From positions 1 through 6,540 of the forward strand of contig CANHUK010000095.1 in NCBI GenBank assembly GCA_947463755.1: DNA of 6,540 nt, in the 5' to 3' direction. Under the pieces are notes generated by a model. That model did not search any database, was not told where the DNA came from, and worked only from the letters and a program-made list of their open reading frames with translations. How positions within the stretch are numbered: the stretch's first letter is position 1; the number at the start of each line of letters is the position of its first letter. Made by a program: the position numbers and the translations under genes. The stretch is from Chitinophagaceae bacterium (GTDB taxonomy: Bacteria > Bacteroidota > Bacteroidia > Chitinophagales > Chitinophagaceae). Below are positions 1 to 6,097 of the stretch, piece by piece.

Positions 1-1053
1 CTGATCGACGAGGGACCAAATAGCCCCCTGCATATTTCAGAGGTATTTCCTGAATATTCCGATGAATCACCCCTGATCAACGGATATGAGGTATTGAATA
101 AATTTTTTGATGCGCTCTTCGCGCATGATCCCCGCGTCTTTGCCTTCGGCGAAGACCTCGGCCGCATTGGGGATGTAAATCAGGGCTTCGCCGGACTGCA
201 GGCGAAACATGGTACCGAGCGCATCTTTGATACCGGCATTCGGGAGATGACCATCATGGGTCAGGGCATCGGTATGGCCATGCGCGGACTGAAGCCCATT
301 GCAGAGATCCAGTACCTGGATTATCTGATCTACGGACTTGTGCCATTGAGCGACGACGTCGCATCGATGCGTTTCCGAACCTGCGGCCGCCAGGCGGCAC
401 CGCTGATCGTGCGCACCCGCGGCCACCGCCTCGAAGGTATCTGGCACAGCGGCTCTCCGATGGGCGTGATCATCAACGCGCTGCGCGGTATCCACATCTG
501 CGTCCCCAGAAACATGGTGCAGGCGGCCGGTATGTATAACACCCTGCTGGCGGGCAACGATCCCGGCGTGATCATCGAATGCCTGAACGGTTACCGGCTG
601 AAGGAAAGACTGCCGGAGAACCTGCTCGATATACGCGTGCCCCTGGGCATCGTTGAAGTGATCAGGGAAGGATCAGATATTACCATCGTTTCCTACGGAT
701 CCACCCTGCGTATCGTCGAGGAAGCCCTGCCGACCCTGGAACAGCTTGGGGTGAGTGTGGAGCTCATCGATGTGCGTACCCTGCTCCCCTTCGATCGGGA
801 ACAGGGCATTATGGCTTCATTGAAAAAGACGAACCGCATCCTCTTTGTGGATGAAGACGTGCCCGGCGGTGCCTGCGCCTATATGTTCAACATGGTCATG
901 GAAAAGCACGGCGGCTACCGCTGGCTGGACGTCGCCCCCCGAACCCTCACGGCAAAGGATCATCGTCCGGGCTATGGCAGCGATGGAGATTATTTCTGCA
1001 AGCCGAATGCACTGGATGTGATCGAGACCGTAATGGATATGATCCGAGAGTAA
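1..1053 (+). CDS. 2-oxoacid dehydrogenase E1, beta part of a probable alpha-beta fusion (5' end outside window)
   Basis: This is the thiamine-diphosphate E1 component of a branched-chain 2-oxoacid or pyruvate-type dehydrogenase complex, which decarboxylates a 2-oxoacid and passes the acyl group to lipoyl-E2 in the cytoplasm. The frame is open from base 1, giving 350 codons. E1-beta marks in order are FGED at codons 49-52, the GIRE segment with the likely ThDP-activating Glu at codon 82, [10 protein letters not shown] (87-96), EIQYLD (102-107), the RTRGHR block followed by WHSG with the conserved His at about codon 149, [22 protein letters not shown] and a C-terminal [12 protein letters not shown]. 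These blocks match the beta half of single-chain E1 proteins of Bacteroidota. The 31 codons before the first alternative start (TTG at 94) continue in the same style and resemble the alpha-beta linker, so translation probably begins well upstream. The alpha half is not visible, so the fusion is inferred. Substrate cannot be fixed from the beta part. The gene converges on the DCC gene with 23 bp between stops. Confidence 0.93.
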   Translation: MIDEGPNSPLHISEVFPEYSDESPLINGYEVLNKFFDALFAHDPRVFAFGEDLGRIGDVNQGFAGLQAKHGTERIFDTGIREMTIMGQGIGMAMRGLKPIAEIQYLDYLIYGLVPLSDDVASMRFRTCGRQAAPLIVRTRGHRLEGIWHSGSPMGVIINALRGIHICVPRNMVQAAGMYNTLLAGNDPGVIIECLNGYRLKERLPENLLDIRVPLGIVEVIREGSDITIVSYGSTLRIVEEALPTLEQLGVSVELIDVRTLLPFDREQGIMASLKKTNRILFVDEDVPGGACAYMFNMVMEKHGGYRWLDVAPRTLTAKDHRPGYGSDGDYFCKPNALDVIETVMDMIRE

Positions 1054-1076
1054 GATCACCTGCCCGGGAAGACCGG

Positions 1077-1520
1077 TCATGACAAAAAGCTGTTCCTCCA
1101 CTCAGGGCGGGGCACCATACATTCCTGGCTGCGCCCGAACCAGCGATATCGATTCCTGGAAATGAGGGTATAGATACGGTCCCGAAATGCTTTGGGGATC
1201 CATCGGAGCACCCACAGCCATCTCCAGGGCAGGGGAAGCCTGCGGCAGATCCTCAGGGCCGCCTCTGATCTGTCAAATAACTTTCCATGCTCCACCAGCA
1301 GGACAGAGTCAGCAGCACGGAAGTCTGCAGGAACATCCCCGAGGATCTGAGCGGCATGTTCGCCCTGCAGGGGCGCAAATTGGAAAACGCCCGCAGGATC
1401 CCGCTTGATGATGAAGGCTACGGAGGCCTGGCACAAATGACAAACCCCATCGAAGATCACCAGCGGTCTGTCGTCTGACAGTGGGTTATGAGACGATCGG
1501 GATGTCTTCAACTCACCCAT
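1077..1520 (-). CDS. DCC-family thiol-disulfide oxidoreductase (DUF393)
   Basis: A 147-residue protein of the DCC family, named for its conserved Asp-Cys-Cys motif. The motif is seen near the N-terminus as DGVCHLC (residues 24-30: Asp24, Cys27, Cys30), preceded by a short beta strand (LVIF), which gives a thioredoxin-like CxxC redox site. The end also fits the family: a Tyr-Arg-x-Phe-Gly-Arg segment, then a Cys and a Pro-rich tail ending in FLS. Length is normal for the family (about 120-150). There is no signal peptide and no clear membrane segment, although the Trp-rich stretch at about residues 97-106 is hydrophobic, so it is probably cytoplasmic. The ATG at 1518-1520 gives about 15 residues before the conserved core; there is no good ribosome binding site. 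It lies 54 bp downstream of yebC on the same strand without its own recognisable promoter, so cotranscription is likely. The physiological substrate of this family is unknown. Confidence 0.9.
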   Translation of the reverse strand: MGELKTSRSSHNPLSDDRPLVIFDGVCHLCQASVAFIIKRDPAGVFQFAPLQGEHAAQILGDVPADFRAADSVLLVEHGKLFDRSEAALRICRRLPLPWRWLWVLRWIPKAFRDRIYTLISRNRYRWFGRSQECMVPRPEWRNSFLS

Positions 1521-1554
1521 TTACCCTGGTTTTTTCGACGGGGTTTCCAAGTAT

Positions 1555-1569
1555 TCGGGATCCTCCCGA
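1555..1569 (-). other. Perfect short hairpin just after yebC stop
   Basis: A perfect inverted repeat, TCGGGA-loop-TCCCGA, has a 6-bp GC-rich stem and a 3-base loop. It begins 5 bases past the yebC stop codon, in the 54-bp gap before the DCC gene. No T-run follows on either strand, so it is not a standard intrinsic terminator. It could protect the yebC mRNA 3' end or dampen read-through into the DCC gene; both roles are inference. A stem this short can also occur by chance. Confidence 0.35.
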
Positions 1570-1574
1570 TATGA

Positions 1575-2297
1575 TCACTTCAGATTGTGGAACACCTTCT
1601 GAACGTCTTCGTCCTGTTCCAGGCGGTCCACCAGCTTCAATACTTCCTGGGCCTGTTCCTCATTCAGTTCGACGAGGGTGCCGGGAATCCATTCCGTCTC
1701 AGCACTGATCGGGGTGATATTCTTCTCCTCCAGGGCCTTCTGCATATTCCCGAAATCACTGAATCCGCAGCGGACAACGAGTACGTCCTCTCCGTTTTCG
1801 CCGGTGCCCTCTCCGAGTTCCTCCAGGCCGAAATCGATCAGTTCCAGCTCCATCTCCTCTGCATTCAGTCCCTCCGGCTTGAGTTTGAATACCCCCATTT
1901 TCCGGAACTGGAAACTCACGCTGCCGCTGTTGCCCAGCGAGCCGCCGCCCTTGTTGAAATGAGATTTTATGTTGGCGACTGTTCGTACGTGATTGTCCGT
2001 CGCCGTTTCCACCAGCACGGCCACGCCGTGAGGGGCGTAGCCTTCGTACAGGATCTCTTCGTAGTTCTCCATCTCCTTGCCCATGGCCCGTTTGATGGCG
2101 GCTTCCACCCGGTCCTTGGGCATGTTGAAGCTCTTGGCGTTCTGCATGCAGCGGCGAAGGGCCGGGTTGGTATCCGGATCGGGACCACCTGTTTTCACGG
2201 CGATGGCGATGTCCTTACCGACACGGGTGAACTGTTTCGCCATGCGGTCCCAGCGGGCGAACATTGTGGATTTGCGGACTTCGAATATGCGACCCAT
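1575..2297 (-). CDS. yebC: YebC/PmpR/TACO1-family protein
   Basis: A 240-residue, full-length member of the YebC family, cytoplasmic. The family was long annotated as DNA-binding regulators (PmpR type). More recent work on bacterial YebC proteins and mitochondrial TACO1 supports a role in translation, relieving ribosome stalling, including at proline-rich stretches. Family marks visible here are the [11 protein letters not shown] block (residues about 38-48) followed by [19 protein letters not shown], then [46 protein letters not shown], and the C-terminal [17 protein letters not shown]. The N-terminus is MGRIFEVRK rather than the proteobacterial MAGHSKW form; this is the form I recall for Bacteroidota. 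The ATG at 2295-2297 keeps this N-terminal block intact. Upstream lies a TACCTTTG promoter box and just before it the terminator of the permease gene, so yebC starts its own transcript. The gene symbol denotes the family; which paralogue function it has cannot be read from sequence. Confidence 0.96.
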   Translation of the reverse strand: MGRIFEVRKSTMFARWDRMAKQFTRVGKDIAIAVKTGGPDPDTNPALRRCMQNAKSFNMPKDRVEAAIKRAMGKEMENYEEILYEGYAPHGVAVLVETATDNHVRTVANIKSHFNKGGGSLGNSGSVSFQFRKMGVFKLKPEGLNAEEMELELIDFGLEELGEGTGENGEDVLVVRCGFSDFGNMQKALEEKNITPISAETEWIPGTLVELNEEQAQEVLKLVDRLEQDEDVQKVFHNLK

Positions 2298-2335
2298 AGT
2301 ATGATGATGTGATTGTGGGATGGATGATCGGGGTG

Positions 2336-2343
2336 CAAAGGTA
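2336..2343 (-). promoter_or_regulatory. Bacteroidota-type -7 promoter box for yebC
   Basis: On the minus strand this reads TACCTTTG, a perfect match to the TAnnTTTG -7 consensus of the Bacteroidota primary sigma factor. It lies 38 bases before the yebC ATG, which would put the transcription start near 2329-2331 and leave a leader of about 33 bases. No exact TTTG -33 element is present at the expected 17-23 base distance; that place is taken by the 3' part of the permease terminator and the start of its T-run. The position between terminator and gene supports a real promoter. Confidence 0.65.
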
Positions 2344-2353
2344 ATGAACCCGT

Positions 2354-2382
2354 AAAAAAAATCCCGCCGGATGGCGGGATTT
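2354..2382 (-). terminator. Intrinsic terminator of the amino-acid permease gene
   Basis: Read on the minus strand, a perfect 10-bp stem (AAATCCCGCC pairing with GGCGGGATTT) closes a 4-base loop, and eight T residues follow at once, overlapping the stem base. It starts about 20 bases after the permease stop codon (2403-2405). The T-run is on the minus strand only, so it acts in the permease direction and separates that transcript from yebC. Confidence 0.93.
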
Positions 2383-2402
2383 GGTCGATCTAATGTAAGG
2401 GT

Positions 2403-3932
2403 TTAATTGAAATCCGAAGCCTTTGGCAGGATCTCTCCGGGTTGCTCCAGGCGACTGCGTTTGCGGCTGTAGCCGAAATACACCAGCAATCCCAGGACCA
2501 TCCAACCCAAAGCGAACTGCAGGGTACGGACATCGATGGCCACGATCATCCCCAGGCAGATCACCGCGCCGAGGATGGGCACGATCGGAACCAGCGGGGT
2601 CTTGAACGGACGCTCCATCTCCGGGCTGCGCTTGCGCAGGATCAGTACGCCGATGCTCACCAGTACGAAGGCGAACAGCGTGCCGAAACTCGTCAGGTCG
2701 CCGGCCACGTGTCCGGGAACCAGGGCGGCGAACAATCCAACGAAAACGAACAGGATCCAGTTGGCCTTGTAAGGCGTCTTGAATTTGGGATGCAGGTCTC
2801 CGAAAGCTTTCGGGATCAGTCCGTCGTGACTCATCGTGTAGAAGATGCGGCTCTGACCCATCAGCATCACCAGGATCACGGAGGAAAAGCCCGCCAGGAT
2901 GGCAACGGTAACCGCAGTGGCCAGCCAGCCATAGCCGGTCATGTAGGTCGAGATCGCATAGGCGACGGAGGCTTCACGACCCTTCTCGGGGTCTACGAAC
3001 TCCGACCAGTTGGCAACGCCTGTCAGCACATGACCGAAGAGGATGTAAAGGATCGTGCAAACGACCAGCGAGCCGAGGATACCGATGGGCATGTCGCGCT
3101 TCGGGTTCTTGGCTTCCTGTGCAGCTGTACTTACGGCATCAAAGCCGATGAAGGCGAAGAAGACAATGGCCGCACCTCCGAGGATACCTCCCCAGCCATG
3201 CTTGAAGAAGCCGTCGTAGTTGGCGAGTTCCTTCCCGACCGAATCAACCACCGGTGGCGTGCCTGCCGGGATCATGTAGGGCGTATGGTTCGCCTCGTTG
3301 ATGAACTGCCATCCCAGGGCGATGAAGAGTATCACGATCGCAACTTTAATGAACACGATGACCGCGTTCACCAGGGCAGACTCCTGAGTGCCCTTGATCA
3401 GCAGCAGGGTCAGGGCCAGCAGGATGATCAGTGCCGGAGCGTTGATGATGCCCTGGTGCAGAACACCGGCGGCATCGGTATAGCTCTCAAAGGGAGAGTG
3501 ACACCATTCATAAGGGATGGCTCCCCCCAGCAGCTTGTTCAGGTATTCGCTCCAGGCGATCGATACCGTAGCTGCTCCCAGGGCGTATTCCATGATCAGC
3601 GCCCAACCGATGACCCAGGCGATCATCTCGCCCATGGTTACATAACTATAAGCGTAGGCACTGCCCGCAATGGGGATCATGGCAGCGAATTCAGCATAGC
3701 AAAGACCTGCGAAGGCGCAACCGATGGCTGCCACGATGAAGGAGATCGTAACGGCCGGACCGGCAGCCTGTCCGGCAGCAGCTGCTGTCCTGACAAATAA
3801 GCCCGCTCCGATGATGGCACCGATGCCCAGGGCGACCAGATTACCTGCACCCAGGGTGCGTTTAAGGCCCTTCTCACTGTCGTTCGCCTGGGCGAGTAAA
3901 GTGCCCAGGTCTTTCTTTCTGAATAGACTCAT
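2403..3932 (-). CDS. APC-family amino-acid permease (cationic amino-acid transporter-like)
   Basis: A 509-residue inner-membrane transporter of the amino acid-polyamine-organocation superfamily, closest in pattern to the CAT-like branch (bacterial YfnA/YhdG type). The protein has roughly 12 hydrophobic segments. TM1 carries GIGAIIGAGLFV (residues 36-47), the glycine-rich unwound substrate site of the LeuT fold. The TM6 region reads FFAFIGFDAVSTAAQEAKNP (258-277), with the RDMP loop after it, a strong CAT-branch mark. GQSRIFYTMSHDGLIP follows at 359-374, before the cytoplasmic HPKFKTPY loop. A longer loop with WCHSPFE around 143-149 follows the first TM bundle. The C-terminal tail after the last membrane segment is short and basic. 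The N-terminal MSLFRKKDL and the RTLGAGNLVALGIGAIIG lead fit the family start, so the ATG at 3930-3932 is good. The gene is monocistronic, with a probable promoter upstream and a strong terminator downstream. The exact amino acid carried is not predictable from these motifs. Confidence 0.94.
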   Translation of the reverse strand: MSLFRKKDLGTLLAQANDSEKGLKRTLGAGNLVALGIGAIIGAGLFVRTAAAAGQAAGPAVTISFIVAAIGCAFAGLCYAEFAAMIPIAGSAYAYSYVTMGEMIAWVIGWALIMEYALGAATVSIAWSEYLNKLLGGAIPYEWCHSPFESYTDAAGVLHQGIINAPALIILLALTLLLIKGTQESALVNAVIVFIKVAIVILFIALGWQFINEANHTPYMIPAGTPPVVDSVGKELANYDGFFKHGWGGILGGAAIVFFAFIGFDAVSTAAQEAKNPKRDMPIGILGSLVVCTILYILFGHVLTGVANWSEFVDPEKGREASVAYAISTYMTGYGWLATAVTVAILAGFSSVILVMLMGQSRIFYTMSHDGLIPKAFGDLHPKFKTPYKANWILFVFVGLFAALVPGHVAGDLTSFGTLFAFVLVSIGVLILRKRSPEMERPFKTPLVPIVPILGAVICLGMIVAIDVRTLQFALGWMVLGLLVYFGYSRKRSRLEQPGEILPKASDFN

Positions 3933-4040
3933 AAGACGGTTATAATTCGTTCCGGTTAATAAACAGAGACGGAAAGATAAAGATTAAATGAGTTCTCCGT
4001 CAAAAAAAGGAGTAACCCCGTCGCAAGACAAATCTGGGTG
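3933..4040. promoter_or_regulatory. Divergent intergenic region between permease and symporter
   Basis: This 108-bp, AT-richer gap separates two divergently read transporter genes. It holds a probable promoter for the permease (given separately). No TAnnTTTG match is visible on the plus strand for the symporter. A weak imperfect inverted repeat (GTTCTCC at about 3992-3998 against GGAGTAAC at about 4009-4016) could be an operator, but it has a bulge and a short arm. No riboswitch or small RNA is recognisable. Confidence 0.5.
3972..4004 (-). promoter_or_regulatory. Probable promoter of the amino-acid permease gene
   Basis: On the minus strand, TTTG (4001-4004) is followed after 21 bases by TATCTTTC (3972-3979), one mismatch from the Bacteroidota -7 consensus TAnnTTTG. 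The spacing falls in the usual range. The box ends 39 bases before the permease ATG, much like the arrangement seen for yebC. The last base of the -7 box departs from consensus, so confidence is moderate. Confidence 0.45.
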
Positions 4041-5348
4041 ATGCAGTCGATGCATTTGCCATTAAATCATATATTGCGGATGCAACAACAATTTATGGGC
4101 AAGAACGGAAACCGCCTCACCATCATCATTTTTCTGTCGATGGTGCTGGGCATCATGATCGGCTACTTCGTGCATCACAATGCATCGAAGGAGTTCATTG
4201 CATCCCTTTCCGTCAACCTGAAACTGCTGGCGAACATCTTCCTTCGCCTCGTGCAGATGATCATCGCCCCGCTGGTCTTCTCGACCCTCGTCGTAGGTAT
4301 CGCCAAACTGGGAGACCTCAAGGCCGTCGGCCGCGTCGGTGGCAAGGCGATGCTCTGGTTCATCACCGCCTCCCTGTTTTCTCTGCTCATCGGACTGTTC
4401 TGGGTCAACCTGATGGAACCCGGTGTGGGCTTCGAACGTGCATCGATGGACGTCGCCGGGGCGCAGGACGTCATGAGCAAGACCAAGACCTTCAATATTG
4501 TCGATTTCGTCAACCATCTCTTCCCGCGCAGCATCTTTGAGGCCATGGCCACCAATGAGATCCTGCAGATCGTCATCTTCTCGATCTTCTTCGGGGTGGC
4601 CGCTGCTGCGGTTGGTGCCCCCGCCCAGCCCCTGGTCAAGGCCCTGGATACCTTTTCGCACATCATCCTGCGCATGGTGGGTTATGTGATGAATTTCGCA
4701 CCACTCGGCGTTTTCGGAGCCATCACGGCCGTCGTCGCCACCCGCGGCGTAGAAAGCATCGCCGTGCTCTACCTGAAATATTTCGGCGCTTTCCTGTTGG
4801 GGATCATCTCCCTGTGGGTCCTGCTCTACCTGGTCGGGTACCTCATCCTGGGGAACCGGCTCTCCGACCTCACCCGCCGGATCATCAGCCCCCTGGCCAT
4901 CGCCTTCAGCACCACCAGCAGCGAGGCCGTGTTCCCGAAACTGGTGGAAGAACTCGAACGCTTTGGCTGCAACAAGAAGATCGTATCCTTCACGCTGCCC
5001 CTGGGTTACAGTTTCAACCTCGACGGCAGCATGATGTACATGACCTTCGCCAGCATCTTCATTGCACAGGTGTACAACGTACCACTATCCCTTGGCGAAC
5101 AACTGACCATGTTGCTCGTCCTGATGCTCACCAGCAAAGGTATCGCGGGTGTACCCAGGGCATCCCTCGTGGTGGTGACCGCTACCTGCGCGATGTTCAA
5201 CATTCCGCCGGAAGGCATCGCCCTGATCCTGCCGATCGATCATTTTTGCGATATGTTCCGTTCGATGACCAACGTCATCGGCAACGCCCTCTCCACGGCT
5301 GCCGTCAGCAAGTGGGAGAACGAATTGACAGAACCCATACAGGGCTGA
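4041..5348 (+). CDS. Dicarboxylate/amino-acid:cation symporter (DAACS, GltP/DctA type)
   Basis: An inner-membrane secondary transporter that brings in acidic amino acids or C4-dicarboxylates with Na+ or H+ (glutamate transporter homologue fold). Numbering from the ATG at 4041 (435 residues), marks of the transport core are the HP1 serine-rich turn STTSSEA (290-296), the TM7 motif NLDGS (326-330, equivalent to NMDGT of GltPh), the HP2 turn GIAGVPRA (367-374), and TM8 with Asp400, Asp404, Arg407 and Asn411 spaced as GltPh D390, D394, R397 and N401. Asp at the D394 position, which binds the substrate amino group in GltPh, favours an acidic amino acid; the NLDG form is also seen in DctA. The N-terminal scaffold (LVQMIIAPLVFSTLV) is also typical. 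The start is uncertain: GTG 4038, ATG 4041, 4050, 4080 and 4095 are all in frame. The family usually starts just before a segment like NRLTIIIF, which favours 4080 or 4095. Followed after 48 bp by the DedA gene. Confidence 0.92.
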   Translation: MQSMHLPLNHILRMQQQFMGKNGNRLTIIIFLSMVLGIMIGYFVHHNASKEFIASLSVNLKLLANIFLRLVQMIIAPLVFSTLVVGIAKLGDLKAVGRVGGKAMLWFITASLFSLLIGLFWVNLMEPGVGFERASMDVAGAQDVMSKTKTFNIVDFVNHLFPRSIFEAMATNEILQIVIFSIFFGVAAAAVGAPAQPLVKALDTFSHIILRMVGYVMNFAPLGVFGAITAVVATRGVESIAVLYLKYFGAFLLGIISLWVLLYLVGYLILGNRLSDLTRRIISPLAIAFSTTSSEAVFPKLVEELERFGCNKKIVSFTLPLGYSFNLDGSMMYMTFASIFIAQVYNVPLSLGEQLTMLLVLMLTSKGIAGVPRASLVVVTATCAMFNIPPEGIALILPIDHFCDMFRSMTNVIGNALSTAAVSKWENELTEPIQG

Positions 5349-5396
5349 CAGATACCTGAGGTTATAGCACCGTGAGACCCGAAAATCAAGAACATT

Positions 5397-6062
5397 ATGT
5401 TTGAACTGTTACAATTTGTATGGACGGACCTGCTCAACCCCGAGTTTTATATTCAGCACGGGGGCATCTGGGTATTCCTGTTCATTGTTTTTGCAGAAAC
5501 GGGGTTGTTTGCCGGTTTCTTTCTGCCCGGCGACTCGCTCCTCTTCGTAGCCGGAATCTACAGCAGCGAATTGGCACGCGAAGTAGTGGATACCGGAAAT
5601 GATTTTGCCAACCTGCTGCTGCTGTCCACCCTGGTCATCGGCGCCGGTATCCTCGGAAACATCGTGGGATACTGGTTCGGTCGGCAGAGCGGCCCGTATC
5701 TCTTCAAGCGGGAGGATACGTTCTTCTTCAAGAAGAAACATCTCTTTGCTGCCAAGGAGTTCTATGAAAAACACGGGGGAGGGGCCATCGTTTTCGCCCG
5801 ATTCCTCCCGCTGATCCGCACTTTCGCTCCCATCGTTGCCGGCATCGTGCAGATGGATCGCCGGAAGTTCATGGTGTACAACGTCGTCGGATGCGTCGCC
5901 TGGGCACTCTCCATGCTCTTTGCCGGGCACTACCTCTACAAGTTCTTCCTCGACAGATATCAGTTCGACATCAAGGAACACCTGGAAGTCATTGTCATCC
6001 TGATTATCCTGGTGACCACGGCGCCGGTTATCATCAAACTCATCAGATCCGGCCGAAAATGA
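5397..6062 (+). CDS. DedA-family (VTT domain) membrane protein
   Basis: A 221-residue inner-membrane protein of the DedA family. Members are needed for envelope integrity and proton-motive-force balance, and some have been shown to act in recycling of the lipid carrier undecaprenyl phosphate across the membrane. Family marks are AETGLFAGFFLPGDSLLF with Glu34 and Asp46, GNIVGYWFGRQSG (87-99), and the block EKHGGGAIVFARFLPLIRTF with Arg135 and Arg141, followed by PIVAG and NVVGCVAW. The pairs Glu34/Asp46 and Arg135/Arg141 have the same spacing (12 and 6) as the essential E39/D51 and R130/R136 of E. coli YqjA, so the protein looks functional. Length is normal. A hydrophobic C-terminal helix (about 198-214) ends in a basic tail. 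The ATG at 5397 is the natural start, giving the short N-terminal amphipathic lead. No promoter box is seen in the 48-bp gap before it, so it probably shares a transcript with the symporter. Which lipid it moves is not shown by sequence. Confidence 0.93.
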   Translation: MFELLQFVWTDLLNPEFYIQHGGIWVFLFIVFAETGLFAGFFLPGDSLLFVAGIYSSELAREVVDTGNDFANLLLLSTLVIGAGILGNIVGYWFGRQSGPYLFKREDTFFFKKKHLFAAKEFYEKHGGGAIVFARFLPLIRTFAPIVAGIVQMDRRKFMVYNVVGCVAWALSMLFAGHYLYKFFLDRYQFDIKEHLEVIVILIILVTTAPVIIKLIRSGRK

Positions 6063-6067
6063 GTCAC

Positions 6068-6097
6068 ATGACCCTCCCGCAACCCGTCATCTCATGA
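6068..6097 (+). other. Nine-codon ORF overlapping the MFS start (doubtful)
   Basis: An ATG at 6068 opens a frame of nine codons (MTLPQPVIS) whose TGA overlaps the ATG of the MFS gene as ATGA. It begins 5 bases after the dedA stop. Such an overlap could couple translation of the MFS gene to that of the short frame, but there is no ribosome binding site or conservation to judge by, and it may be chance. Confidence 0.15.

Noticed and set aside
1076..1083. Palindrome GTCATGAC at the E1/DCC junction, considered as a terminator
   Set aside because: It is only 8 bases with no room for a loop and no T-run, and such palindromes are frequent by chance.
1187..1478. Small + strand frames in the DCC gene region
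   Set aside because: The minus-strand DCC protein with its DxxCxxC motif explains this region; the plus frames have no start signal or known motif.
1587..2312. Open frame of 241 codons on the + strand, antisense to yebC
   Set aside because: The opposite strand encodes a complete, well-conserved YebC protein. The antisense product has no family marks.
2442..3800. Open frame of 452 codons on the + strand, antisense to the permease
   Set aside because: Its product is polar and low in complexity, rich in His, Gln, Asp and Gly, with no recognisable domain. It mirrors the hydrophobic codons of the permease on the other strand, which is a known shadow effect.
3992..4016. Possible operator hairpin between permease and symporter
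   Set aside because: The arms are short and imperfect, with one bulge, and overlap an A-rich run. It is not strong enough to call as a binding site or terminator.
4062..4675. Two long minus-strand frames (199 and 166 codons) under the symporter
   Set aside because: Both lie antisense to conserved transmembrane coding sequence and have shadow-like composition without domains.
4814..5359. Frame of 181 codons on the + strand overlapping the symporter
   Set aside because: It is a shifted reading of the symporter's conserved HP1-TM8 region. The product is Pro-, His- and Arg-rich with no domain, and the main frame shows no frameshift.
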